A DNA stretch of 27,228 nt from contig JBBROA010000053.1 of the NCBI GenBank assembly GCA_038229875.1, positions 1 through 27,228 of the forward strand, read 5' to 3'. Made by a program: the position numbers and the translations under genes. This stretch comes from JALYUA01 sp038229875 (GTDB lineage Bacteria; Acidobacteriota; Thermoanaerobaculia; UBA5066; Gp7-AA6). A model generated the notes under the pieces. It was not told where the DNA came from and made no database searches. It saw only the letters and a list, made by a program, of their open reading frames with translations. This document shows positions 1 to 7,317 of the stretch, piece after piece. The first letter of the stretch is position 1, and each line of letters opens with the position of its first letter.

Positions 1-1447
1 CTTTGAGAAGAGCGGCTTTCTCCTGCAGCCTCTGGGCGAGCGAAGGAGGCCGCCCCTTGCTCGAGTCCTTCGGAGCCATCCTCGGCTTCGAGGAGGGAAA
101 CGGCACGGTCGGCGCCTTCGACGCCGCCGAAGAGGGAAAAGACGCAGGCGCGTCGGCGGCCGCCCGGGCCTGGACGGCGCCAGGTCCCTCGGCCACGGGC
201 AGCGTCGAAACGACCGACCCCGGCGCCGCATTCGATGCTGTCGGCGGGAACGCGGCCGAGGCGGATCTCGAACCGCCGGAACCGTTCGACCGGCCATCTG
301 AGCTCTCTGCTGGCGCAGCCGGGCGGGGCGTCCCGTCCGCAGGGGTCTCTCGGGAGCCCGGCGCGATCGGGATACCGGGGTCTGAGATCCGGAACGCCTG
401 GGTGGCTTCTTCCGGACGGAACGGAGGACGGACCTGCGTGCTCCGGCCCGACTTCGCTTCCGTGTGATGGCGCGCCTCTTCCGCGGCTTCGAGGACGAGC
501 TGGTCGATGTTGGCGAGCTTCAGAGTCGGCATGAACTCGGCCTCTGACACGATCGTCCCGAGGTCCTGGAGTGCCCGCTGCTCCTCGAGGTGCGCCCGCA
601 GCTGATAGAGCGCCAGGGCGAAATCCTTCCCCCGCTGATACCGGTTCCACGGGTCCTTCGCCATCGCGCGCGCGACGATCGGGTTGAACTCCGACGGGAC
701 TTCGCTCGACAGCTCCGCCGGCGGCGTGAAGTCCTCGTGGACGATCTTGTAGGAGATCGCCGTCAGGTTCTCGCCGACGAACGGCTTGCGGTGAGTCAGT
801 AATTCGTAGAGAACGACTCCGAGCGAGAAGATGTCGCTGCGGCCATCGACCGGCGCACCGGAGACCTGCTCCGGTGACATGTAGTTGGGCGTGCCGAGGA
901 ACTGCCCGGTCGTCGTCAGGTTCGAGGACGCCACCTTCGCGATCCCGAAGTCGGTGATCTTCACCTTCTCGTCGGTGGTGATGATGATGTTCGCGGGCTT
1001 GATGTCACGGTGGATGATGCCCTTGCGGTGCGCGTAGTCGATCGCCTCCGCGACCTGGGCGATCATCTCGGCGATCTGGTCGTAGGAGAACGGAGCGCGC
1101 TCGGTGAGCAGCGACTTCAGGTTCTTACCCTCGATGTACTCCATCGCGATGAAGGAGGTCGAGGTCTCCGGATCCTCGCCGATGTCGTGGATGGTGACGA
1201 TGTGCGGGTGCGACAGGATGCCTGCTGTCTGCGCCTCGCGGACAAAACGTTCGCGGAACTCGCGGGACTCCGAGTCGTCGTCCCCGGCCATGCTCGACGC
1301 GCGGATGGTCTTGATGGCCACCATGCGGCCGATCACCGGGTCCTTCGCGAGGTAAACGATCCCCATCGCGCCCTTCCCGAGCTCGCTCATAACTTCATAG
1401 CGACCGAGCTTCAGCAGCCGGGCCCCCGCGACGCCTTTATCCCCCAT
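1..1447 (-). CDS. Hanks-type Ser/Thr protein kinase, C-terminus cut by window edge
   Basis: Reading the minus strand from an ATG at 1447 gives 482 open codons that run off the window, so the C-terminus is missing. The first ~285 residues form a complete, apparently active eukaryotic-type kinase domain. It has the glycine loop GKGAMG at 24-29, the ATP-anchoring Lys46 in VAIK, Glu71 in the C helix, the HRDIKPAN catalytic loop at 146-153 (Asp148, Asn153), DFG at 166-168 and the SPE end of the activation segment at 191-193. The HRD Arg and several Thr residues at 178-180 fit activation by autophosphorylation. Residues ~330-482 are Pro/Ala/Ser-rich low-complexity linker; in this family such a linker usually leads to a membrane segment or sensor domain, which would lie outside the window. 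An AAAGGAG lies about 14 nt before the ATG, further than usual, but no other in-frame start fits. The substrate is unknown. It is divergent from the EF-G-like gene. Confidence 0.93.
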   Translation of the reverse strand, partial: MGDKGVAGARLLKLGRYEVMSELGKGAMGIVYLAKDPVIGRMVAIKTIRASSMAGDDDSESREFRERFVREAQTAGILSHPHIVTIHDIGEDPETSTSFIAMEYIEGKNLKSLLTERAPFSYDQIAEMIAQVAEAIDYAHRKGIIHRDIKPANIIITTDEKVKITDFGIAKVASSNLTTTGQFLGTPNYMSPEQVSGAPVDGRSDIFSLGVVLYELLTHRKPFVGENLTAISYKIVHEDFTPPAELSSEVPSEFNPIVARAMAKDPWNRYQRGKDFALALYQLRAHLEEQRALQDLGTIVSEAEFMPTLKLANIDQLVLEAAEEARHHTEAKSGRSTQVRPPFRPEEATQAFRISDPGIPIAPGSRETPADGTPRPAAPAESSDGRSNGSGGSRSASAAFPPTASNAAPGSVVSTLPVAEGPGAVQARAAADAPASFPSSAASKAPTVPFPSSKPRMAPKDSSKGRPPSLAQRLQEKAALLK

Positions 1448-1523
1448 TGGACTCGAAGAAACTCCTTTCCCTCGAAGGCGAAAGCTTCGCAACCCGCCTC
1501 GCGAGAGACAACGGATTTCCTAA

Positions 1524-1552
1524 ATTGTAGCCGTGCCGGGAGGGGGGGTCAA
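1524..1552 (-). promoter_or_regulatory. Sigma70-type promoter of the kinase gene
   Basis: On the minus strand TTGACC (1552-1547) and TACAAT (1529-1524) are separated by exactly 17 nt, a near-consensus housekeeping promoter. Transcription would begin near 1517, leaving a leader of about 70 nt before the kinase ATG at 1447. It lies in the 241-bp divergent gap shared with the EF-G-like gene. Confidence 0.7.
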
Positions 1553-1675
1553 ATTTCCCGGCCCGAGGGGGCAGGATCGTCCGGCGCGAACCGCCCTGCG
1601 AGCAACGCCGGCGGGGCTCCCTCGAGCTCACGTGGACCGGAGCGGCCGGCCCCCTCGGAAGCGGAGGCCGGTGAA

Positions 1676-1681
1676 TATAAT
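1676..1681 (+). promoter_or_regulatory. Perfect -10 box (TATAAT), probable leaderless start of EF-G-like gene
   Basis: A consensus TATAAT ends 7 nt before the ATG at 1689, so the expected transcription start falls on or beside the start codon. No Shine-Dalgarno-like purine run lies in the last 15 nt before the ATG and no -35 element is visible. This is the arrangement expected of a leaderless mRNA. Confidence 0.5.
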
Positions 1682-1688
1682 CCGGCGC

Positions 1689-3767
1689 ATGAAAACTTTC
1701 TCGGCTCCGGAGCTCCGGAATGTGGCCGTCCTCGGGCACAACACGGTCGGCAAGACCACGCTCATCGCCGGTCTCATGCACGCCGCCGGCGTGACGACCA
1801 GGCCGGGAAAGATCGAAGAGGGCACGTGCCCGACCGACTTCGACCCGGAAGAGATAGAGCGCCGGATCTCGATCAACCTGGCGGTCGCCCACGTCGTCCA
1901 CCGGGACGTCCGGGTCAACTTTATCGACGCTCCCGGGTACGGCATTTTCTCCCCGGAGTCGCGCTCGGCGGTGTCCGCGGCAGACTCGGTTCTCATCGTC
2001 CTCGACGCCGTCTCCGGTGTCGAGGTTCAGACGGAAAAGGCCTGGAAGTTCGCGGCTGAGTTCGGGCGCCCCGTCCTCTTCGTCATCAACCGCATGGACC
2101 GGGAACGCGCCTCCTTCGAGCGCGCCATGGAAGCCATCAAGAAGAGGTTCGGGCGCGGCGTCGTCGCCCTGCAGATCCCCGTCGGCGAGGAGAAGTCGTT
2201 TCGCGGGACGATCGACCTCGTCCGCATGGAAGCGCACTCCCATGAGAGCGGGAAACGGGTGGATGGGCCGATCCCCGACGAGCTCGCGGAGCAGGCGCGC
2301 TCGGAGCACGAGCAGTTAGTCGAGCTGGTCGCCGAAGGCGAGGACGGACTTATGGAGAAGTACTTCGCGCAGGGGACGCTCGACCCCGCTGATCTCCTCC
2401 CGGGATTGAAATCAGAAGTCGCCGACCGGAAGATTTTCCCCGCCCTCTGCGCCTCGTCCGCCCACGAGATCGGACTCCTCCGCATTCTGGACGCCTGTGT
2501 GGCGATCCTGCCTTCGCCCGAGGGCGGCGCGGTGGAGGCGACGGACAAGGACGGAAAACCGGCGAAGATCTTCACCAACGAGACGGATCCCGCCGTCGCC
2601 CAGGTGTTCAAGACGGTTTCCGATCCGTTCGCGGGGAGGATTTCCTACCTGCGCGTGCGCTCGGGGAAGTTTCAGTCCGACGGCACGTACTGGAATGCGA
2701 CTCGAGGCATCCCGGAACGCTTCTCGGGACTCTTTCTGCCGCAGGGCAAGGAGCACGTGGTCGTGCCCGAGGCGCGGGCCGGCGACATCGTCGCGGTGGC
2801 GAAGCTCAAGGAGACCACCACCGGCGACACGCTCACCGCGAAGGACCACCCCGTGATTCTTCCCAAACTCGTCGTTCCCGAGGCCTCCATCGCCTACGCG
2901 ATCGAGCCGCGCGCAAAGGGCGACGAAGACAAGATTTCGACCGCCCTCCACAAGCTGATCGAGGAGGACCCCTCCCTCCATTTCCAGCGAGACGACGAGA
3001 CCAAGGAGTTTCATCTCTCCGGCGCGTCGCAGCTCCACGTCGAAATCGCGGTGGCCCGGCTGAAGCGGCGCTACGCCGTCGAAGTCATCCTCCACCCGCC
3101 AAAGGTCCCTTATCGCGAAACGATCAAGGGAAAAGCTGAGGCGCACGGCCGCCACAAGAAGCAGTCGGGCGGCCACGGCCAGTTTGCCGATTGCCGCATC
3201 CGGGTCGAACCGCTGCCCCGCGGCGCGGATTTCGAGTTCGTCGACGACATCTACGGAGGCTCGATCCCCCGCAACTTCATTCCGGCGGTCGAAAAGGGCA
3301 TCCAGGAAGTCCGGCGCAAGGGCTTTCTCGCCGGCTTCCCGATGGTCGACTTCCGGGTCATCCTCTACGACGGGCAATACCACGACGTCGATTCCTCGGA
3401 GCTCGCGTTCAAGATCGCCGGCTCTCTTGCTTATAAAGAGGCGATGGAGAAGGCGAAGCCCACGCTGCTCGAGCCGGTGATGCACGTCGAGGTTTCGACT
3501 CCGAACGAGTACGTCGGCGACCTCATGGGGGATCTCTCGTCGCGCCGCGGGCACGTCCAGGGACTGGAGGCCGAAACCGAAGACACGGTGATCAAGGCGC
3601 AAGTGCCGATGGCCGAGATGCTCTCCTATGGCGCGCAGCTGCGCTCGATCACACAGGGGCGCGGGACGTTCCACATGGAGTTCTCGCACTACTCGGAAGT
3701 CCCGCACGCCGCGCAGGAAAAGATCATCGCGCAGTCCAAGGCCGGGAAGGCAGCGGCAGAGGTATAA
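1689..3767 (+). CDS. Elongation factor G-like GTPase (EF-G2 type)
   Basis: A 692-residue translational GTPase of full EF-G length. The G domain has G1 GHNTVGKTT at 16-24, G3 DAPGY at 80-84, G4 NRMD and a G5-like CASSA. Domains II-V follow, including the domain IV stretch with YHDVDSSE and the domain V GDLSSRRG loop. Canonical EF-G carries AHIDAGKTT and DTPGH. Here the catalytic switch II His is Tyr84 and the switch I Gly of ERGITI is Arg (ERRISI, 57-62). These are hallmarks of the EF-G-like/EF-G2 paralogue group rather than of the essential fusA, which normally sits with rpsL/rpsG and tufA. The start at 1689 is chosen because the reading frame upstream (to 1533) has no homology and a TATAAT lies 7 nt before this ATG. 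The role in the cell is uncertain for this subgroup, so no symbol is assigned. Confidence 0.9.
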   Translation: MKTFSAPELRNVAVLGHNTVGKTTLIAGLMHAAGVTTRPGKIEEGTCPTDFDPEEIERRISINLAVAHVVHRDVRVNFIDAPGYGIFSPESRSAVSAADSVLIVLDAVSGVEVQTEKAWKFAAEFGRPVLFVINRMDRERASFERAMEAIKKRFGRGVVALQIPVGEEKSFRGTIDLVRMEAHSHESGKRVDGPIPDELAEQARSEHEQLVELVAEGEDGLMEKYFAQGTLDPADLLPGLKSEVADRKIFPALCASSAHEIGLLRILDACVAILPSPEGGAVEATDKDGKPAKIFTNETDPAVAQVFKTVSDPFAGRISYLRVRSGKFQSDGTYWNATRGIPERFSGLFLPQGKEHVVVPEARAGDIVAVAKLKETTTGDTLTAKDHPVILPKLVVPEASIAYAIEPRAKGDEDKISTALHKLIEEDPSLHFQRDDETKEFHLSGASQLHVEIAVARLKRRYAVEVILHPPKVPYRETIKGKAEAHGRHKKQSGGHGQFADCRIRVEPLPRGADFEFVDDIYGGSIPRNFIPAVEKGIQEVRRKGFLAGFPMVDFRVILYDGQYHDVDSSELAFKIAGSLAYKEAMEKAKPTLLEPVMHVEVSTPNEYVGDLMGDLSSRRGHVQGLEAETEDTVIKAQVPMAEMLSYGAQLRSITQGRGTFHMEFSHYSEVPHAAQEKIIAQSKAGKAAAEV

Positions 3768-3793
3768 CGTCGCCTGCGCTCACTGCGCGATCT

Positions 3794-3815
3794 GCCTTCG
3801 CCGCTGGGCGAAGGC
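3794..3815. repeat. Perfect 9-bp hairpin in convergent gap
   Basis: GCCTTCGCC (3794-3802) pairs perfectly with GGCGAAGGC (3807-3815) around a 4-nt loop. No T-tract follows on either strand, so it looks more like part of an intergenic repeat than a stand-alone terminator. Confidence 0.55.
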
Positions 3816-3843
3816 ACCGCTCACTGCGTTCGCTCACGCTCCC

Positions 3844-3901
3844 GCATCGGGAGGCTCCTCCTTCCGTTCGCTCAGGAGACTCCTCCCGATGCGAGCTTTT
3901 T
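3844..3901 (+). terminator. Rho-independent terminator after the EF-G-like gene
   Basis: GCATCGGGAGG (3844-3854) pairs with CCTCCCGATGC (3882-3892), and AGGAG/CTCCT pairing may extend the stem inward. Five T residues follow at 3897-3901, about 130 nt after the EF-G-like stop codon. The stem is strong and GC-rich; the T-tract starts 4 nt past the stem. Confidence 0.6.
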
Positions 3902-3921
3902 CGCCAGAGTGGCGAGCGAGC

Positions 3922-3953
3922 GAGAAAGAAATATCCTCTCCCGGCGGGAGAGG
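3922..3953 (-). terminator. Probable terminator at the end of the pentose phosphate operon
   Basis: CCTCTCCC (3935-3942) and GGGAGAGG (3946-3953) form an 8-bp perfect stem with a 3-nt loop. On the minus strand it is followed by a T-rich run (ATATTTCTTTCT) 60-90 nt after the pgl stop. The same stem may belong to a dispersed genomic repeat. Confidence 0.5.
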
Positions 3954-4012
3954 GCGAGGGGGGTGCCCCGGGACTCGCGGCGACGACGAGAGTTGGCGGT
4001 GCGGTTCGGCCC

Positions 4013-4777
4013 TTACAGCGCCTTTCCGGCCTCTTCGTCCAGCAGCCAGAGCAGGCTTCCCCGCCTCGGGCGGACCCGCGAGGCCGGGAGCTCCCGAGCC
4101 TTTGCCTTTTTCCCGATGATCGCCGCAGCGGGGCCTGACTTTTCCGGTCCGCTCACCAGGAAGATCACGCGCCGCGCGGAATTTAAAACCGGGTAAGTCA
4201 CCGTGATCCGCCATTCGCGGAACTTCGGCACCCAGTTCGCCGCCGTCGCGAGATTTCTCTCCTCCAACGCGCGCGTGCCCGGAAAGAGCGACGCCGCGTG
4301 GCCGTCGGGACCGAGCCCGAGCAGGATCAGGTCGAAACGCGGCCTTCCCCGCTCGCCCGCAAATTCCGACTCGATCACGGCGTTGTACTCCGCGGCGGCC
4401 GTCTTCGGCGGCGCCTCGCCGCGAATGCGGCGGACCTGAGGCTCGCCGATTCGGAGAGGACGGAAGAGCGTTTCGGCAGCCATCCGGTAATTGGAGCGAT
4501 CCGACTCGGGAGGGACGCAGCGCTCGTCGCCGAAAAAGAACACGATCCGAGCCCAGTCGATCCTTCGCCTGAAGGGTGCCCGGGTGAGACGCTCGTGCAG
4601 GAGGCGCGGGGTCGACCCGCCGGAGAGCGCGACTCGAAACCTTCCCCGCTCTCGAACGGCCTCGTCGCAGGCCGCCTGGAACTCGCGCGCCGCCGCCTCC
4701 GCGAGCTCCTCGCGAGAGGGCAGGACTCGCGCTTCGAAATGAGGCGGGGCCTCCGCGGGCAGGCTAATCCTCGGCAC
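4013..4777 (-). CDS. pgl: 6-phosphogluconolactonase
   Basis: This 254-residue protein of the DevB/NagB-like lactonase fold hydrolyses 6-phosphoglucono-delta-lactone to 6-phosphogluconate, the second step of the oxidative pentose phosphate pathway. Family signatures are SGGSTP at 52-57, FFGDERCVPP around 81-90 followed by SNYRM, and the GLGPDGHAASLFP block at 154-166 carrying the catalytic His160. The length matches the family. The start is GTG at 4777, 39 nt after the zwf stop. It lacks a clear Shine-Dalgarno sequence, so it is probably translated by reinitiation or coupling. It is the last gene of the operon and sits directly after zwf, whose product it consumes. Confidence 0.93.
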   Translation of the reverse strand: MPRISLPAEAPPHFEARVLPSREELAEAAAREFQAACDEAVRERGRFRVALSGGSTPRLLHERLTRAPFRRRIDWARIVFFFGDERCVPPESDRSNYRMAAETLFRPLRIGEPQVRRIRGEAPPKTAAAEYNAVIESEFAGERGRPRFDLILLGLGPDGHAASLFPGTRALEERNLATAANWVPKFREWRITVTYPVLNSARRVIFLVSGPEKSGPAAAIIGKKAKARELPASRVRPRRGSLLWLLDEEAGKAL

Positions 4778-4816
4778 GCACGCTCGGCGGCTTCCGCGAT
4801 TTTCGGGGCGGCCGAC

Positions 4817-6367
4817 CTAGAGCGTCCGCCAGCGGCGGCCTTCCCTCTCGAGGAAGCGGTCGGCGGATTCGGGTCCCCAGGTGCCGGACGCGTAGTTGGG
4901 AAAGTCGGAGGCGGGGTTGCCCTCCCACGCCCGCAGGATCGGCGAGACGACCCGCCACGCCTGCTCGACCTCGTCTCCCCGGGTGAAGAGCGTCTGGTCG
5001 CCGTGTGTGACGTCGAGAAGAAGCCTTTCGTAGCCCCCCTGGATCGGGGCACCCAGCTTGTTGTACGGAAAGTCCATGTAGACCGACTGGATCTGCATCA
5101 CGGTCCCGGGGATCTTCGCGTCGAACTTCAGCGATACGCCCTCGTCGGGCTGGATCCGTACCCGCAGGACGTTCGGATTGAGCGTGCCGACCGCCTTCGA
5201 GAACAGAGGGTGGGGCACCCTCTTGAACTCGATCGCGATCTCGGACACCCGCTCCGCCAGGCGCTTGCCCGAGCGAAGGTAGAAGGGCACGCCCGCCCAC
5301 CTCCAGTTGTCGATGGCGAACTTGACCGCAGCGTAGGTCGGCGTGCTCGATGCGGCGTCGACCTTCTCCTCTTCGCGATATCCCGGAACCTTTTTCCCGC
5401 CGACCACGCCGGGTCCGTACTGGCCCCGCACGGCCCACTCGTCGATCGCGTTTTCGGGGATCGGCCGGATCGACTGGAGGACCTTGACCTTCTCGGCGCG
5501 CACCGCGTCCGCTTCGAACGCGACGGGGGGCTCCATCGCGGTCAGGCAGAGCAGTTGAAGAAGGTGATTCTGGAACATGTCGCGAACGATTCCGGCGGAC
5601 TCGTAGTACCCGGCGCGATGCCCGATCCCGACGGTTTCCGAGACGGCAATCTGCACGTGGTCCACGTACCGGTTGTTCCAAAGTGGCTCGAACACGCCGT
5701 TCGCGAAGCGGAGGACGAAGATGTTCTGGACCGTTTCCTTCCCGAGGTAATGGTCGATCCGGTAGATCTGCCGCTCCTTGAAGACCGAGCGCAGCTCGTC
5801 GTTCAGGTCCTTCCCGGACTGCAGGTCGTGGCCGAAGGGTTTCTCGACCACGACGCGCGCCCACCCGGAGTCGGGGGCAGCGAGACCCTTCTCGCCCAGG
5901 AATTTCACGATCGTGGGATCGGCCTCGGGCGGAGTGGCCATGTAGAAGATGCGGTTTCGCGATCCGCTGCGCTTCCCTTCGATCTCTTCGAGCGTCGTCT
6001 TCAGGCGGTCGTACAGGCCGGGATCCGAGAAGTCGCCCGAGATGTAGCGGACGGTGGAAGGAAGATCGCCCGGGCGCCCCTGTGTCGGAGGTGTGAACTC
6101 GCGGGCCCCGCCGTCGAGGTACGCGCGGAATTCCGGGTCCGCCATCTCCGATCGTGCGAGCCCCACGATCGCGAAGTCCGGCGACACCGCGCCGTCGCGC
6201 AGCAGGTGCGCGATCGCGGGCGCCAGCAGCCTGCGGGTGAGGTCTCCGGAGGCCCCGAAAATCACGAGCGTGCAGGGCGGCCGGACCTCCTCTTCCCCCC
6301 GGATCTCCCGCTCGTCGGCTGCGGGCGTCTCGGCGCGCGGCTCGAACGGGACGACGTTTGCGCTCAT
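4817..6367 (-). CDS. zwf: Glucose-6-phosphate 1-dehydrogenase
   Basis: A 516-residue enzyme that oxidises glucose-6-phosphate to 6-phosphogluconolactone with reduction of NADP+ (or NAD+). The nucleotide-binding fingerprint GASGDLTRR is at 38-46, EKPFG at 175-179 and the substrate-binding signature RIDHYLGKE at 203-211. The later FQNHLLQ block supplies the catalytic His. The Arg pair at 45-46 after the GASGDL loop favours NADP+ use, as in most family members, but this is inference. About 30 N-terminal residues (acidic, low complexity) precede the Rossmann fold. The ATG at 6367 overlaps the gnd stop codon by 4 nt (ATGA), implying translational coupling. pgl follows after 39 nt. Confidence 0.97.
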   Translation of the reverse strand: MSANVVPFEPRAETPAADEREIRGEEEVRPPCTLVIFGASGDLTRRLLAPAIAHLLRDGAVSPDFAIVGLARSEMADPEFRAYLDGGAREFTPPTQGRPGDLPSTVRYISGDFSDPGLYDRLKTTLEEIEGKRSGSRNRIFYMATPPEADPTIVKFLGEKGLAAPDSGWARVVVEKPFGHDLQSGKDLNDELRSVFKERQIYRIDHYLGKETVQNIFVLRFANGVFEPLWNNRYVDHVQIAVSETVGIGHRAGYYESAGIVRDMFQNHLLQLLCLTAMEPPVAFEADAVRAEKVKVLQSIRPIPENAIDEWAVRGQYGPGVVGGKKVPGYREEEKVDAASSTPTYAAVKFAIDNWRWAGVPFYLRSGKRLAERVSEIAIEFKRVPHPLFSKAVGTLNPNVLRVRIQPDEGVSLKFDAKIPGTVMQIQSVYMDFPYNKLGAPIQGGYERLLLDVTHGDQTLFTRGDEVEQAWRVVSPILRAWEGNPASDFPNYASGTWGPESADRFLEREGRRWRTL

Positions 6368-7260
6368 TTGGTCTTCACCGCGTGACCGCCGAACTCGTTC
6401 CGGAGGGCGGCGTTGACCTTCGCCGCGAAGGCATCTGGCTGGCGGGACGCGAACCGCGCGAAGAGCGCGCCGGCGAGGCCCGGCATCGGAACGGCCTTGT
6501 CGATCGCGTCCTGGAGGGTCCAGCGCCCTTCACCGGAATCCTCGACGTAACCGCGTATGCCCTGCAGCCCCGGGTCCTTTTCGAACGCGAGGACCAGGAG
6601 ATCCAGGAGCCACGACCGCACCACCGAGGCATGCGTCCACAGCCGGGAGATCTGGTCGAGCTTCAGGTTGTAGTCGCTCTTCGAGAGAAGCTCAAACCCT
6701 TCGGCGTAGCCCTGCATCATCGAGTACTCGATCGCGTTGTGGACCATCTTCACGTAGTGCCCCGCTCCGGGTGCTCCGACGTGCGCATACCCGTCGGGAG
6801 GCGCGAGCGTCGCAAACGCCGGCTCGACGACGCTGAAATTCTCCGGCGTTCCGCCGACCATCAGGCAATACCCGTTGTCGAGGCCCCAGATGCCGCCGGA
6901 GGTGCCGGAATCCAGAAACCCGATCCCGTCAGCGGAAAGCTCCGCGGCGCGGCGGGCGGAATCGGTCCACCGGGAATTGCCTCCGTCAACCACGATGTCT
7001 CCGCGCGAGAGAAGCGTTTTCAGCTCGGCGATCGAATCGTCGACGGGCTTACCCGCGGGAATCATGAGCCACACGACGCGAGGAGCCGAGAGCTGCGCGA
7101 CGACGTCCGCGAGCGAAGCGGCGCCCTTTGCGCCGTGCGACTCCGCCTCCTTCACCGAATCCGCGCTCCGGGCAAACGCCACCACCTCGTGGCGGTCGCG
7201 CAGGAGCCGTTGGACCATGTTCCCGCCCATTTTCCCGAGACCGACGAATCCGAGTTTCAT
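6364..7260 (-). CDS. gnd: 6-phosphogluconate dehydrogenase, decarboxylating (short type)
   Basis: It converts 6-phosphogluconate to ribulose-5-phosphate and CO2. At 298 residues it belongs to the short class, not the ~470-residue dimeric enteric form. It has the dinucleotide motif GLGKMG at 7-12, the substrate loop DGGNSRWTDS, GTSGGIWG and the catalytic block GAGHYVKMVHNAIEY (Lys and His-Asn). At the cofactor-specificity site after the second strand it reads ARS (30-32) rather than NRS. Arg31 and Ser32 could still bind the 2'-phosphate of NADP, so cofactor choice is open because many short-type enzymes use NAD. The start has a good Shine-Dalgarno (AAGGAG, 6 nt before ATG), 57 nt after pgi. 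Its stop overlaps the zwf start (ATGA). Confidence 0.95.
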   Translation of the reverse strand: MKLGFVGLGKMGGNMVQRLLRDRHEVVAFARSADSVKEAESHGAKGAASLADVVAQLSAPRVVWLMIPAGKPVDDSIAELKTLLSRGDIVVDGGNSRWTDSARRAAELSADGIGFLDSGTSGGIWGLDNGYCLMVGGTPENFSVVEPAFATLAPPDGYAHVGAPGAGHYVKMVHNAIEYSMMQGYAEGFELLSKSDYNLKLDQISRLWTHASVVRSWLLDLLVLAFEKDPGLQGIRGYVEDSGEGRWTLQDAIDKAVPMPGLAGALFARFASRQPDAFAAKVNAALRNEFGGHAVKTK

Positions 7261-7317
7261 TCGAGCTCCTTCGGAAGCCGGAGAATCCCCGCGCCGCGAA
7301 TCGCGCGGCCGCGAGTT

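Larger units (their letters stand above)
3768..4012. other. Non-coding convergent gap with three hairpins and short direct repeats
   Basis: No credible gene lies in this 245-bp gap between the convergent EF-G-like and pgl genes. It holds three perfect-stem hairpins (3794-3815, 3844-3892, 3935-3953), GCTCACTGCG twice (3778-3787, 3819-3828) and CGTTCGCTCA twice (3827-3836, 3865-3874). The layout resembles a REP/BIME-type intergenic repeat combined with terminators for both strands. Confidence 0.6.

Noticed and set aside
1533..1688. Extended N-terminus of the EF-G-like protein from 1533
   Set aside because: The extra 52 residues are Arg/Pro-rich with no homology, overlap the kinase promoter, and the TATAAT box 7 nt before ATG 1689 supports the shorter form.
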